DNA of 64,000 nucleotides from Cucurbitaria berberidis CBS 394.84 (GCF_010015615.1 NW_024468936.1:1240001-1304000); one strand, 5' to 3'; shown: positions 1 to 11,757, numbered from the stretch's first letter. Notes: generated from the letters alone by a model not told the origin. Numbers and translations are program-made.

Positions 1-2212
1 AAGCATTGATCGAGAGACTGCTTGGTAGTGACGAAGCGCAAGACTGGAAAGAAAATGAACGAACAAAGACGTCACGCTTCTCATTCGACAACTACCCGAG
101 CCTAGTAAATATCCTATCTGATCTTCTAGATCCAAGTGGGCCTCTGAAGCAGTCAATTGAAAGCACGCCCGACAGCAGTTCGCCGCTTGATCTACACGGA
201 GCCGAAGGAGTCTTTCCAGCCCTCCAGATCCTACGACAAGCACGACCCCCGGAAGCTAATCTTGGTTCGATTCTAGCATCTGTAGAAAAGATTCTCGAAA
301 GCCCACATTGGCATCTACGAGATATGGCAGCAAGGACAGTCGTATCTTTGAAGTCTATACCTGAGCTGTACAGCGCTGGATTGTCGTTGCTTGGTAACCT
401 GCCGAAGTCACACAATAACCAACATGGAAGGCTACTTGCGGTTAAATTCATGTTCAGGAAGCTATTGCAGGATCCTGCTCAACTCGGTAAGTACATTGCA
501 CATTTCTTATACCAATCAATGCCGTCCACTGACTACTCGTAGCCTTGAAGGATTTTGCCACCTTAATGGAGGAGCTGAGTAACTTTGCCCATCAATGGTT
601 CGTCGTGAGCAATTGTCCTTTCATCAGATCTACCTTTCTCGATATTGTAGGTCTCTGTGGAAAGACCATGCTCCAAAGGAAAGACACCCTCTCAATATTG
701 CATGCTTGGGAGGGGCTCACAGCGTCTATTTCTATAGGCCCACAATACGCGCTCGGCTCCAGTCGCAAGAACGGCGAGGCGTTATTCAGGGCGTCGTTGG
801 CACAAGTGTTCTTCATCGATCGCATCATCGTCCGGGACCACTTCCTCAGCTTCATGGTATCAAAGGAACATCAAAGCATTGGCAACGCGCTGATACTGCT
901 CGCAACTGAGGACCCTGATACCTGCTGCGCGGCTCTGGAGACTCTTGGAGCTGCCATTCAGATACGGCCTTCCAACGAGCTAACGTTACCGTGCACGCTC
1001 ATATTAGCTCACATACATCGAATTGTTCTGGACGCTACAGATCTAGAGGTGATCTCCAAAGCGCAAGCCGTGCTGACAGGCGGCATCGCTGATAATCATA
1101 TGAAGAGAGACTTTTTCTCCTTAGTCACCAAAGAGCAAGTCCTCATCACCCTCGACAAACTGGAGATCCAGTGCCTAGACGGGCCACCATCCAACGCGCA
1201 GAGCGCCTTATATCTTTTGAGTTTCTTCCTCGACTTTGCCTTCCACGCCTACCAAGATCAACGACGGCTAGTCCTCAAGTCTACCGCACGCTACATCCGC
1301 CTTCTCCGCATGACAATTATAGACACGAACCCTTTCGACACGCGATTCGCAGCCGTGCAGTCCATTCGCGCACTCGAGCACATCTGGACCGCAAGCACGG
1401 CATCCAAGTCCACTGGGCCACTCCTCCTCGGTCTGAGCTTTGTCTTATACGACATGCTCAACGACGACGACGACGAAATAAGAGACGTTGCCGCCGTCGC
1501 CGTAACGGACCTCCTCCGTGCCCAGGGCTCCCCACAAGCTAAACACACGGTACCCATCCTCACCACGCATCGTCTCGCTACCTTCCTATCTTCCACCCAA
1601 TTCACTACATGCCGCATACCCCTCATCACCCAATCTCTCCACCGCTTAACCTGTCCATCCTCTTCCTTTTCTTCACAGAATCCCCTTTTCTCTACTCCCT
1701 TCGCAGAACTCTTCGCCCAACACAGCAAACAAGACACATCCCTCTTCGCAACAGAGAAGCAAAACCTCTACAAAGACGACGCCCTCGACGCGCTCTTCTG
1801 GACCCGCGTTCTGCGCTCCTTACCCTCGTTCCACGCTACCGCTGTTCCGCTCGCCCTGCACCAAGGCCTAGCAACCTGGGTCCTCGACGGTATCGCGGTA
1901 CTAACTCAGACTACAAAGGAGACGGAACGCGATGGCGCGTTGGGATGGGCGAGTAAAGCCGAAGTGTTCACGTTGGGCATTCAGGTGATCTGCGCGAGTG
2001 AGATACTGTTGGCTTGGAGTGGTAGTATTGATTTGGAAGGGAAAGAGAGTGGGATGGTGAGACGAGAGATTTTGACGGCGCTGAGGGCATTTGCGGATAT
2101 GGGGGCTGTAGCGGAAGTGCATGGCTTGTGGATCGAGAGGATTGAGCGGGTGTTGGAGAAGGAGGTCCTGGACGCGTTGCGGAGGGTGAAAGGGAGCTTG
2201 TTGACGGTGTAG
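1..2212 (+). CDS. Trm732/THADA-family tRNA methylation cofactor, C-terminal part (5' truncated)
   Basis: The frame is open from the window edge, so the 5' end of the gene lies outside. Exons are <1..486 and 543..2212, joined by a 56-nt GTAAGT...TAG intron in phase 1; the frame and sequence continue smoothly across it. The protein is an all-helical HEAT/armadillo-like chain. It carries the family signatures HWHLRDMAARTV early on and, further in, LYDMLNDDDDEIRDVAA, which are typical of the C-terminal half of the DUF2428/THADA/Trm732 family. In yeast, Trm732 partners the methyltransferase Trm7 to 2'-O-methylate position 32 of tRNA anticodon loops; that role is transferred from the family and nothing catalytic is expected here. 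It converges on the DGAT1 gene, with about 200 bp between the stop codons. Family call fairly sure; precise function inferred. Confidence 0.8.
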
Positions 2213-2410
2213 GGTGAGGGGTTGCTGGTACTCAGTTTGGCTTTGTTGGCGCGAGGACAGGATTACGAAAATGTAGGTGACGAGAGCATGTCAGTAGGAT
2301 TCCGCAACAGTATGGTCTGCTGGGCTGCTTATCAATTGTTGAAATTAGAGTAATCACACATCTATAAGCGCGCTTAGTTGTACAACGCAGTTCCCTCAAT
2401 CCATCGACTC

Positions 2411-4044
2411 TCATCTTCGGAGGAACAAGTGCATGGCAGGACTTTCCTGAAACTGTTTACTTACGCTTCCATACTTTGCCTGCCACGCAAAGAAGTACAA
2501 CAGTGCCGCCAATGGCTGTCCAACAAGGCAAAAACTAATCCAAAAGATCATGTTTCCTGCAACCTTGCCTTGTATCCACTTGACCTTCTGAATCACATCG
2601 GTGAGCGCGATCATTGGTATCTGGAACATCATGCCCGCAAAGGCAACGCCAATAATGTTATGTGTTGGCACACCGACAAGAAGCTCATGCAGGATGCCAG
2701 AGAAGAAGAATACGAAGATCTGGGCCAGAGCAGGTGGCCAGCCACGGCCGACAAGTGGGCTGTATATGTGTCGCCGCATAAAGTTTGTAACTGGCTTGTT
2801 CCAGGTGGTCCAGTAGGTGCGGATACTGCTCACATTCCACCAGTCGCCGTAGAACTCTCGATCGCCAAAACGCATAACCTCGGCAAGAGCGTTGAGGGCA
2901 GACTGGAACAGGGCGAAGAAGCCACAGAGCCAGCAGAAGACGGAGATGGTGGACAGCTTCATAACGCGCTCCACGATGGATGTGAAGTTGAGCGTGAGAA
3001 TCTTGTCCAACGAATTCTGGAGCAATGGCGCAGCATATTGGGCGGAGGCAATCCAGATGACGATGCTGAGACCTGCGAGCTCGGCTAGACGCTTGAAGAC
3101 AAAGCCCCACCGTATCGTATCGGTACGCGGGTAGACGGGCTGGTAGACTAGTGTCGGTGCCCACCAGAAGTAGCACAAGTTCTTCATGTTGATGTTCTGC
3201 GGGTATGGGCAGGTCTTGTACAATGCAGGGAGTGGGTCAGCCTGCTTCGGATGCAGGTAGGCGTGACGAAGGTCGCGGTTCGTCAGGGCGTACGAGGCGC
3301 ACTTGAGGAAGACGATGACGGCGTGGAACTCGCATAGCGTACCGATACCCGGGTGGTAGATGTCGTAGTAGACGTACTTGGTTGCAATGTAGAGATTGGC
3401 AACGGCATTGACGCTGTGGAAGAAAGCGACAATGTACCAGGTCGAGTTGAAGCTTCGCAGTGCAGCCGCATATGCAGCGGGTGTGTCCTCATCCCTCTGC
3501 TTTGATATGCGCGTGTATGCTCTGTCTGCTTGCCATGCTGCGGCCAGCTCGATCAAGTACGTGACGAACAAATGGGCGGGAACGAGGAGGTAGAGCAGCA
3601 GGCCGGTGATGACGTCGGAGCGTCGATAGTCGTGGCAACTGATGCATATCAACACGCCATACTAGTCGTGTTAGCATTGGAAGTGCGAGCGAATGAAGTC
3701 AGGAGAAGTTACCTTTTGCAAGTTGACAATCATCAATCGCAAATTGGATACAACTGCTCTCATTAGCCTCGTGCGGGCGTAGCCGGTAGCGAGGAATGCG
3801 TACTGAGCACCAGGATCATGAGATTCCTAAAGCCCACAAAACTGGGGGAGCTCTCTGCATCGTGGCTCAGGCAAGAGGTGCGGGTGACCGAGTGTGTGGC
3901 AAAGACATGTCGGTATTTGGTATCTCGAATGCGCTTGGTGGTGCCGTTGACTTTCTGCTCCGTTGTGGTGCCTCGGTATCGAGAGAGGCCAGCCTGTGGG
4001 ACGTCAAATGCAGTGCCGGTCGCCATTTGGGTGATTGTTGCCAT
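2411..4044 (-). CDS. Diacylglycerol O-acyltransferase 1 (DGAT1, MBOAT family)
   Basis: Three exons on the minus strand, 4044..3804, 3753..3713 and 3661..2411, give a 510-residue protein; both introns (50 and 51 nt) are GT-AG and keep the conserved N-terminal block in frame. The start is the ATG at 4044, since the upstream in-frame codons are not ATG. The protein shows the SLSHDA-type N-terminal motif, the FYGDWWN motif near residue 360 and the active-site histidine in GILHELLVG near residue 418, all diagnostic of the DGAT1 branch of membrane-bound O-acyltransferases, plus many hydrophobic segments. It makes triacylglycerol from diacylglycerol and acyl-CoA in the ER membrane. The sterol acyltransferase (ARE) branch is the main alternative, but the FYGDWWN and HE..VGVP context favours DGAT1. 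It shares a 538-bp divergent promoter region with the Pfs2 gene. Confidence 0.9.
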
Positions 4045-4582
4045 GGTTAGGCGTAGAGACAAGGCCGAGGTCCTCGATGCACTGTACAGCGCTCAATTGG
4101 GCCTGGGAAGCTATATGTAGGGCCTTGAGACGGTGGTTGTGGAGGAGGAATCGCTTGACACTCGAAAGCGGCGACGGGGGGACGGAAGCAGCTACGGATA
4201 CTCGGCCATCCCCTCTGGGCGGAAGAGGAGCATATGCAATAGGGCCATGCTGTCGTCCTGCTACTGCAACTTGTTGGGAGATACGAGGGCTTTCCGCTTT
4301 CTGTTGAATCGCCCCCTCGAGCGGGGGTCAGCGAGTGCTGCAGCTGTTCATGCATGCACCCGTCGTTGGGTGAAGTGTGGCGTCAACATGCAATGCTGTG
4401 GCTGGAAGACGCTCGGGCCCTACCCTTGATGGGTGTTGCGAGTGTGTTGCGACAAAGCAACTTGCATTCACGATAGCTTCGCCATCACGTACGTCCCCAG
4501 TGTTGCGCCCTACTAGACGGTCGACTGTGCTGCTCGTCCATGCCAGTAACTTGAACGACGCGTCTGGCAGGAGCCGTCCATC
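4045..4582. promoter_or_regulatory. Divergent intergenic region between DGAT1 and PFS2
   Basis: This 538-bp stretch separates two start codons pointing away from each other, so it must hold both promoters and leaders. I saw no convincing coding potential and no clear TATA element; the short frames in it are shadows. Confidence 0.6.
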
Positions 4583-6605
4583 ATGGAGCGCGAATACCAC
4601 CAACGGGACTTTGACGGCCCTCCGCGCCCTCGACCAAAGCGTAGGATAGCTACTCTCTGTATATCTACTATTCTAACCCTCATGTTTAGGCGCGGTAACC
4701 GACTATGGCGCGACAACGGTACAATGGATGCGCAATCGGCGCCCGCGATACAAGAACCTCGCCATGCCCGAGGTCGAAAGGCCAAGTGCCAGCTACATTG
4801 TGGACATGGAGCCACCCGCAGCGCGACTCGCCAGCGCTGCCGAATCCATACCCGCAAAAGCCGTGCACTCTTCTCTCAACAAAGTCAAGCATCCCATAAA
4901 TGTTGTCAAGTGGACTCCAGAGGGTCGACGGCTGCTCACCGGCTCAACGAGCGGCGAGTTCACGCTATGGAATGGCATGGGCTTCAACTTTGAGACCATC
5001 ATGCAGGCACACGAGGCGGCTATCCGCGCTGTCGAGTACACATCGACCGACGATTGGCTGCTTTCGGCCGACCAGACGGGCGTAGTCAAGTACTGGCAGA
5101 CAAACTTCAACAATGTCAAGGAGATACAGGCGCACACTGAAGCAGTACGAGGCCTCGCTATAGCCCCGACAGACTCCAAATTCGTCACATGCGCCGACGA
5201 CACCACACTCAAGATCTGGGACTTTGCGTCGAGCACCGAAGAGTCAACGCTGACTGGACACGGCTGGGAGGTAAAGTCGGTCGATTGGCACCCTCACAAA
5301 GGACTGCTGGTGTCAGGGTCAAAGGATCACCAAGTCAAGTTTTGGGACCCGCGCACAGGCCGATGTCTCACCACACTTCATGGACATAAGAACCCAATAT
5401 CAAAAACAATGTTCGAGCCTGTCCAAGGAAACATGCTAGCCACATGCGCCCGTGACCACACAGCACGCATCTTTGATCTCCGAATGATGCGCGACGTTCT
5501 CCTGCTTAAGGGGCATGAGAAGGACATCATCACCATGGCCTGGCATCCCATGCATAAGAACCTACTTTCCACGGGTGGCGTTGATGGTAGCATACACCAC
5601 TACCTCCTCGACGAACAAAACCCACCCGCTGGCGTCCCACCCTCGATATCACCGTACGACGCCGCAGACTCGCAAAACGCCCCAGCTCAAACTATATACC
5701 CCGCCCACAGCATGCAATACGCCCACGACTTCACCGTCTGGACGATGGACTGGCACCCACTCGGCCACATCCTTGCATCGGGTTCTAACGACCGCGTCAC
5801 CCGCTTCTGGACGCGTCCAAGGCCAGGCGACACCAACTACGTCAACGACCGCTATCACATTGGCCAAGCAGCTGCCGAAGCACAGGGAACATACGACCGC
5901 GGCCAGGGCAGGCGGCAGAAGATGGAGGAAGAAGAGCAAGAAGCGGAAGACGAAGCGGAGGGGCTCGTGGACCAGAAGCTGCCGTCGAGGCATCCCGGTG
6001 CCCCATCTTTCCTGCCACCAGGTCTCTCATTACCAGGCCTCAACGCTGCACCAGATGGCACGTCGAGCGCTTTACCTGGTATCGGCGGTGTACCACATCC
6101 GCCTCTACCTCCACCACCAGCAGGATTACCGTTCCACCCACAACTAGGTGCAGGTGGCGGACCCCCCATGCCCTTTTCCGGCATGGATCCCTCGCGGCTC
6201 GCGCAACTCATACAGTCAGGCGCTCTACCACCACCTCCTATCCCCCAGGGCCCTCCGCCTCCAAACGCGAACGGAGCACTGCCTTTCCCGCCACCAAACT
6301 TCGCTTTCCCACCGCCAGGCATGCCCCCTATGCCCGGGATGCCAGGAATGCCCTCTATACCTGGGATGCCGCCTTTACCACCCGGTATGCCTCCCCCTGG
6401 CTTCCCTGGGTTTCCCCCACCGCCTGGAGGGATGACGGGACCGCCGCCGGGTTGGACTCCTCCTCAGCCACAGCAAGTCTTTGGGAATGAGCAGGGCGGG
6501 CCTGTTGGTGGAGCAGGTGGTATTAGGAAGAGGATACCACTACCTGACCAACAGGACGCGTTGAAGATGGAGATGAATCAGGGGCGGTATCGGAAGCCGA
6601 GATAG
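4583..6605 (+). CDS. PFS2: Polyadenylation factor subunit Pfs2 (WD40, WDR33 homologue)
   Basis: Exons 4583..4640 and 4690..6605 (49-nt intron, phase 1) give 657 residues. The splice restores the conserved N-terminal block RRAVTDYGATTVQWMRNR followed by PRYK, a Pfs2/WDR33 hallmark, and fixes the start at the ATG at 4583. About seven WD40 repeats follow (roughly residues 95-400), with repeated VKFWDPRTG-, KIWDF- and RFWTR-type ends. The C-terminal third is low complexity: an acidic EEEEQEAEDEAEG run, then a long Pro/Gly/Met tract of PGMP-type repeats and a basic end. In yeast Pfs2 is a scaffold of the cleavage and polyadenylation factor that forms mRNA 3' ends in the nucleus. The proline-rich tail is a filamentous-fungal and animal feature that is lacking in yeast Pfs2. 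Confidence 0.93.
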
Positions 6606-6701
6606 TGACTCTGTCTTCGAAGTACCGTTTCAAAATGGGGTGGAAGACTGTAAGATTTGGCGCAGCCAGGTATCGGCGTTGGCAGGTGGGTCAAGCTTGC
6701 A

Positions 6702-6714
6702 GTGTGTGTGTGTG
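6702..6714 (+). repeat. Short GT dinucleotide run
   Basis: A run of GT repeats followed by GAGTGAGTG lies in the 180-bp convergent gap between PFS2 and THI6. It is probably 3' UTR or spacer microsatellite with no evident function. Confidence 0.6.
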
Positions 6715-6785
6715 AGTGAGTGTAATATCTGTCAATGAATACCCCATTTCTGTTCATCAGACCAAGTCAAGTTATGTGCATGTTC

Positions 6786-8550
6786 TTACAGCTCCTTCAA
6801 CAGCCCAGCATCCACCACGTCCTTTATACACTGCACCTTTGCCACACCAGTCCAATCCTCCTTGCCCTCCCCAACAGCCACACTTACATTATACAACTCA
6901 TCAAGGAAAGCCGGCACAAACGTCCCCGGGCCCTTGACATCCCCTCTGACCGCCGCCATTTCCGCCGCAATCTCATAATGCAGCACACCCGCGACAGCAG
7001 CAAGTAATTTATCCCCCGGACTCGCAGCAATGTAGGCGGAAATGGTAGTCCCCAATGTACACCCACTCCCTGTTATCAACCCGAGATACGCATGCCCGTT
7101 GGAAAGCGCATATGTACGCGTCCCGTCGCTGATGAAGTCCGTTGCGCCCGTCATGAGGACTACATTGCGTTCGCGGCGCGCGAGGAGGGAGACTACGTAT
7201 GCTTTTTCGGGGAGGGAGAAGAGTGCTTTTCCGCTGTCTACGCCGCGCTGTTGACTACTACCAGAACCTTCAGATTGCAGCGTAAGTCCGCTTGCGCGCG
7301 CAACTTGCAGGATCTCGCGCTCGTTGCCTTTGATTACGTCGAAGTAGCTCGTCGCCATCAACGATTGCAGTGCATCTCTCCGCACGCTCGTCGCGCCTGC
7401 GCCGACGGGATCAAGCACGATGGGACCACCCGCAGCATTGTACGCGGCGATGGCTTGCTTGTAATTCAGCAGACCGTCGGGCGTCACGGTGCCCATGTTT
7501 ATTACGAGGGCGCCGCCTAGTTTAGACAGGTCCGGTGCTTCGGCGCCGTAGTTTGCCATGATGGGCGATGCGCCGATGGCGAGGGCGACGTTTGCGGCGA
7601 AGTTTTGCACGACTAGATTCGTCATGTTGTGGGATAGGGGACTCTTGTCTCGCACGGCTTTTGTGGCCTTGATGGCTTCGGCGAGTAGGTGCGTGACTTC
7701 ATCTTCGTCCTTTTCGAGCCAGAAGTGTGGTTCGTTGGACGTGGCTTTGAATGGCGGCGGGGATACGAGGAGTTGGAAGAGGTGCTTGGATGCTTCTTTA
7801 GGATTTGGCGCGCCGACGATGGCAGATACGATTGCGACGCCATCGATCGTCTTTGGTTTTGAGGCAGTTGGAGAAGGGGCAGAGAGTTGGTAGATGATGC
7901 GCTGGAGGTTGGATGCGTTGACGCCGCCTATGCATACTGTCTTTACGGCTTTGGACGCTTCGTCTGCGGTGTCGAGGAATCGTAGGATCTTCCGGATCCC
8001 ATTGATGCCTATGATGTCTTTTGTGTTCTTCTTCGTGTTTGTGGCGTAGAGAGTTCCAATACCTAGGTAGTCTGCACCCCGCACAACCGCAACTCGGGCT
8101 TCCTCGATGGACGATACTGTTGCACCGATGATCTTGTCCTCCCCCAGAATGCGGCGTGCTTCGCTGATGTTCATGTCATCTTGGCCGAGATGCACGCCTT
8201 CGCAGCCCACGGCGAGGGCGACGTCGACTCTGTCGTTGATGAGGAGGGGGATGTTGTGTTGTTTGCACTTCTCATGGAGCTTCTTTGCTGTTGAGATGAG
8301 GATGCCAGTGTCTGAAGATTTGTCTCTGTATTGGACGATTGTCACGCCTGGGAAGAAGGGCAGTCAGCACCAGAAGTCATTGTTCATCATGAAGTGCAGC
8401 ATGTGACATCAATTAGATGGGGAGTCATGGATGGGACAACCGACCTCCAAGCAAGGCCTGTTCAACAACCTCGACAAGATCTCTCGAGCCCAGGATGGCT
8501 TCTGTCGAGTCAGTCACGAGGTAAAGCGAGTAGTTGACCTGGTCCTTCAT
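6786..8550 (-). CDS. THI6: Bifunctional thiamine-phosphate synthase / hydroxyethylthiazole kinase (Thi6)
   Basis: Two minus-strand exons, 8550..8445 and 8347..6786, with a 97-nt intron give 555 residues. The start is the ATG of MKDQVNYSLYLVTD; upstream in-frame codons are not ATG. The N-terminal half is a ThiE TIM barrel: VQYRDK for phosphate and pyrimidine contact, PLLINDRVDVA, GVHLGQDD and the GIGTLYATNTKK loop. The C-terminal half is a ThiM-type ribokinase-like kinase: SHNMTNLVVQNF, VLDPVGAGAT and the catalytic loop GSGCTLGT. Fusion of the two activities is the normal fungal Thi6 arrangement. The enzyme phosphorylates hydroxyethylthiazole and couples it to HMP-pyrophosphate to give thiamine phosphate in the cytosol. 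I saw no TPP-riboswitch-like sequence in the intron, but covariance was not tested. Confidence 0.93.
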
Positions 8551-9462
8551 GCTGCGATTAGATTGACAAGGTGGTGTACTCGTGAAATGCCTGATGTCAT
8601 GCTGTGTAGAGATGTTGGCTGTCAAACGAGGCTACCCCACACTTCGAGGCGTCTACTCTTACGACACATTGCAAAACTAGTCGAGCATTGGACACATTTC
8701 AGCTACACATGATGCATAGTGGCCAAACGAGAATATACAACCAGGGCTGGCTGCATGGTTCTGGAGTTGGAGACTCCCGCCCAAAATAGAAAATATTCGC
8801 TGAACTGTTTCGTAGCACACGCTACAGCAAATCGGCTGGTCCGGCAAGCAGCATCCATGAATGCAATCTCCCTCAAGCATCAGATGATGGTCTAGTAGGC
8901 AGGCGTTTGCCTAGGCTAGAAATCTCTTTGACGATCGTCGCGGGCGCAAACTGAAGCGGGCTTCCTTGCCAGTGACCGACCGTGGCAAGAGATGTTGAAT
9001 CACACGGAAGTTGAAAGAGAAAAAAGAGAACACAGCTACAATCAATCAAGCAATCAATCCCAGCGGCCAGGCTCTGAGGCAATGACACGCAGCGGGGCCG
9101 TCATGGGTGTGTGTGGTTTTGGTTGCCTGGACTGCGTGGTGCCGTGGTTCGGTCGCAGTGGCTCGGCAGACTGATTTTTGATCTCCGGGCTGTGGCTACC
9201 CTCCACATATAATAATACTCATTGCCCGCAACCTCTTCCTCCTCCCACACACCACCACCCTCGCACAACCCAAACCCATCAGACAAACCCATCCCGCCCA
9301 CCTTCTCGTGACCGCCACGGGGAACTGCCACAAACAGCCTACACGACGCGCAAATAGCCTGCCCAGTCGCACGCCCGCGACCTACTTAAACCGCCGCCAC
9401 CTCCGCCCTTAGGCCGCAAGCACCAAACCGTAACCCAGAGTCGTCAACGACAAGTGCGGTAT

Positions 9463-9570
9463 ATGTATTCGCGCCAACGTAACGCCTTCCGAGTCGAACC
9501 TCCCCCCAAACTGCAAAGATTTCGCTGTACGCGGATACTTAGCAGAACCCACCACCACACCAACGGCTAA
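9463..9570 (+). promoter_or_regulatory. Upstream ORF 1 in putative eIF5 leader (35 codons plus stop)
   Basis: An ATG at 9463 opens a 35-codon frame ending with TAA at 9568-9570, 180 bp before the eIF5 ATG. The start context is poor (T at -3, T at +4). Whether it lies in the mRNA depends on the transcription start, which cannot be read from sequence alone. Confidence 0.4.
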
Positions 9571-9638
9571 TACACTGCCCCTCTGACCCCGAGTCACCTA
9601 TACACACTCCACACAACCCCAGACACTGCCTCTACTGC

Positions 9639-9707
9639 ATGTCTCTTTCGGCCCTCGTCAATATTCTCCATCTCACCTTGCCTGTCCGTCCGCCGCATCA
9701 AAAGTAA
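9639..9707 (+). promoter_or_regulatory. Upstream ORF 2 in eIF5 leader (22 codons plus stop)
   Basis: An ATG at 9639 opens a 22-codon frame (MSLSALVN...) that stops at 9705-9707, 43 nt before the eIF5 ATG. Its context is poor (T at -3, T at +4), whereas the main eIF5 start has A at -3 and G at +4. A weak-context uORF ahead of eIF5 is the arrangement described for start-stringency autoregulation of vertebrate eIF5. Confidence 0.5.
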
Positions 9708-9749
9708 AAAGAACATTCCAACCTCGCAAATCCAAATACAACCGTCATC

Positions 9750-11000
9750 ATGGCTACCGTCAACATCCGCCGCGACAACCCTGACCCCTTCTATCGCTAC
9801 AAGATGGAGCGTATCCAGTCTAAGATAGAAGGCAAGGGCAACGGCATCAAGACTGTCATTGTCAACCTGAGCAGCGTCGCTCAGTCCCTCGCCCGCCCAC
9901 CTGCTCACGTCATCAAGTACTTCGGCTTCGAGCTTGGAGCCCAGACCAACACCAATCCCAATGACGATCGCTGGATCATCAACGGCGCTCATGATGCCAG
10001 CAAGCTCCAGGACTACCTCGACGGCTTCATCTCCAAGTTTGTTCTCTGCAAGAAGTGCAAGAACCCCGAGACCGAGGTCCACATCAAAGATGGCCATATC
10101 ACGCTCGACTGCAAAGCCTGCGGCAAAATCTCTGACGTCGATGCTCGCCTGAAGCTCAGCTCCTTCATCTTGAAGAATGAGCCCAAGAAGGGCAAGAAGG
10201 ACAAGTCCAGCAAGAAGGCTGAACGCCGTGCTCGCAAGGAGGCCGAAGCCAGGGGCGAGGTTGGCTCGCCCGATGGTGGCAGCCCTGGTGACAGCGCAGA
10301 TGATAACGGTGACGACGACGGCGCACTCGAGGCTGGAAGTGATGACGAGCTCACTCGCCAGATCCACGACGGCGCCAAGGAGATTGAGGAAGAGGAGGCC
10401 AAGGAGGTCGAGTGGTCCATTGACACTTCTGAGGAGGCTATCCGAGCCCGTGCCCAGGAGCTTCCAGAAGACCTCAAGCGTGCTCTTGTGATCGAGGACG
10501 ATGAGGATGGTGAGGGCGGTTCCAACTACGATGTTTTCGGCAAGTGGATCATCGACACTGCCGCGGAGAAGGGCGGCGTCGACAATCTTGACAATGTCGA
10601 CATCTACATCAAGGCCAAGGAGCTCAGTATCGAGACGAAGCATCGCACCCTTACCGTCATTCCCCAGACGCTCTTCACTGAGAAGATTGTCAAGCAAATC
10701 GATGGCCGTGCTCCCATGCTGAAGAAGCTGATCACGTCGGAGAAGCACGAGAAGGCTTTCCTCGGCGGCACTGAGCGCTTCGTCGGCAACGACAAGCCTG
10801 AGCTTGTCGGGCAGATCTCCGCCATCTTGCTCAAGTACTACGAGAACGACCTTGTTTCTGAGGAAGTTCTCAAGTCGTGGTGCGCCCGGGCCAGCAAGAA
10901 GTACGTCGATATCAAGACGAGCAAGAGCGTTCGCAAGTCGGCCGAGAAGTTCAAGGAGTGGCTTGAGAACGCCGAGAGCGACGAGGAGGACTCCGAGTAG
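9750..11000 (+). CDS. TIF5: Translation initiation factor eIF5 (GTPase-activating protein for eIF2)
   Basis: A single exon encodes 416 residues. The N-terminal eIF2beta/eIF5 domain begins NIRRDNPDPFYRYKMER and includes the conserved arginine finger region near residue 15; a zinc ribbon of the form C-x2-C...C-x2-C (CKKCKN ... LDCKACG) spans about residues 99-125. A charged linker rich in Lys then Asp/Glu follows, and the C-terminal W2/HEAT domain ends in the acidic NAESDEEDSE tail that contacts eIF2beta and eIF3. The protein stimulates GTP hydrolysis by eIF2 at start-codon recognition. The ATG has a strong context, and the two upstream ORFs suggest translational self-control. A long antisense frame across this gene is a codon-bias shadow. 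Confidence 0.95.
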   Translation: MATVNIRRDNPDPFYRYKMERIQSKIEGKGNGIKTVIVNLSSVAQSLARPPAHVIKYFGFELGAQTNTNPNDDRWIINGAHDASKLQDYLDGFISKFVLCKKCKNPETEVHIKDGHITLDCKACGKISDVDARLKLSSFILKNEPKKGKKDKSSKKAERRARKEAEARGEVGSPDGGSPGDSADDNGDDDGALEAGSDDELTRQIHDGAKEIEEEEAKEVEWSIDTSEEAIRARAQELPEDLKRALVIEDDEDGEGGSNYDVFGKWIIDTAAEKGGVDNLDNVDIYIKAKELSIETKHRTLTVIPQTLFTEKIVKQIDGRAPMLKKLITSEKHEKAFLGGTERFVGNDKPELVGQISAILLKYYENDLVSEEVLKSWCARASKKYVDIKTSKSVRKSAEKFKEWLENAESDEEDSE

Positions 11001-11664
11001 GCATCTCACAGTATGCCAATGATTGGCTTCGAGTGGGGACTGCTCCAAAAGTTCGCGACTGACCGCCTGTTGAATGCTCCCTATGCTCACTCTGCTTCTT
11101 GGCTTTGGTTTTGCTCCTTGATGGCGTGTGGACACCTCTACTCTTGCCTTTACATTCCTGGGACCGAGATAGAAGATGGATGCGTATTCTTCTCTCCACT
11201 CTACATAGCCAATAAACTCTGCTCTTATACTATTGCTTGCCGTTCTCTAACATGTTACCATCAAATTAATGTAGCCTATTCATCAATGCTATGCTTCTAG
11301 GCTCGTAACCGCGCAGCCCGAGATGCGAAGACATTATGCGTCGCAAACGTGGCGACAAGGCTAGACGCTCCTCCCCATCAAATAGCATCAACAACAATCA
11401 GCCCTCCCCCACCCCAAGATGCATCAAAAAGCAAACTCGGGACTCGCCTAGTCTACTCGCTTGGACGTTCCAGAGCATGGGACAGTGACATAGACTTACC
11501 TTGGAGGGGTAAGAGGCCGGCGACCCAAGCGGGACCATGTGGAGCCCCAGCACCCTCGCAAACGCCAAAAGGGCCAAGCTAACATTTTTTTTTCTTGCGA
11601 CCAGGTGGGTGGTGAACGAATCACAATTGTCGAGCGCAGGAGATGCACATGCAGGTCGCAGGCA

Positions 11665-11671
11665 TATAAAA
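11665..11671 (+). promoter_or_regulatory. Candidate TATA box (TATAAAA) of the SLC35F-like gene
   Basis: TATAAAA sits 269 bp before the ATG at 11940. The distance implies a leader of roughly 240 nt, which fits the CT-rich stretch that follows. Confidence 0.45.
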
Positions 11672-11737
11672 GTTCGCGGGCTGCCCTCCCGCCCCGCAAG
11701 GTTTCATTAATTCTTTCGCAACCAGAATTTACTTTTT

Positions 11738-11757
11738 TTGTCTGTTAAAACAGACAA
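11738..11757. repeat. Perfect 9-bp inverted repeat with 2-nt loop
   Basis: TTGTCTGTT, then AA, then AACAGACAA. It would lie in the leader or promoter of the SLC35F-like gene. Function unknown; it may be chance. Confidence 0.6.

Larger units (their letters stand above)
8551..9749. promoter_or_regulatory. Divergent region between THI6 and eIF5; long CT-rich eIF5 leader
   Basis: This 1.2-kb stretch lies between two divergent start codons. The 500 bp next to eIF5 is rich in C, CT and CA runs, as is common in highly expressed fungal 5' leaders, and contains two small upstream ORFs annotated separately. A weak TATA-like ACATATAATAA lies near 9207. No other gene seen. Confidence 0.55.

Noticed and set aside
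2378..3088. 236-codon plus-strand frame over the DGAT1 gene
   Set aside because: It is antisense to conserved DGAT1 exons; its protein has no recognisable motif.
8348..8444. TPP riboswitch in the THI6 intron
   Set aside because: Fungal thiamine genes can carry one in introns, but the intron is only 97 nt and no recognisable thi-box sequence was seen.
9484..9560. Possible tRNA B-box (GGTTCGACTCGG on the minus strand)
   Set aside because: No matching A-box or cloverleaf stems could be built around it.
9594..11135. 513-codon antisense frame across eIF5
   Set aside because: It mirrors the eIF5 coding strand, has Leu/Val/Ala-rich shadow composition and no family resemblance, whereas the sense strand is an unambiguous eIF5.
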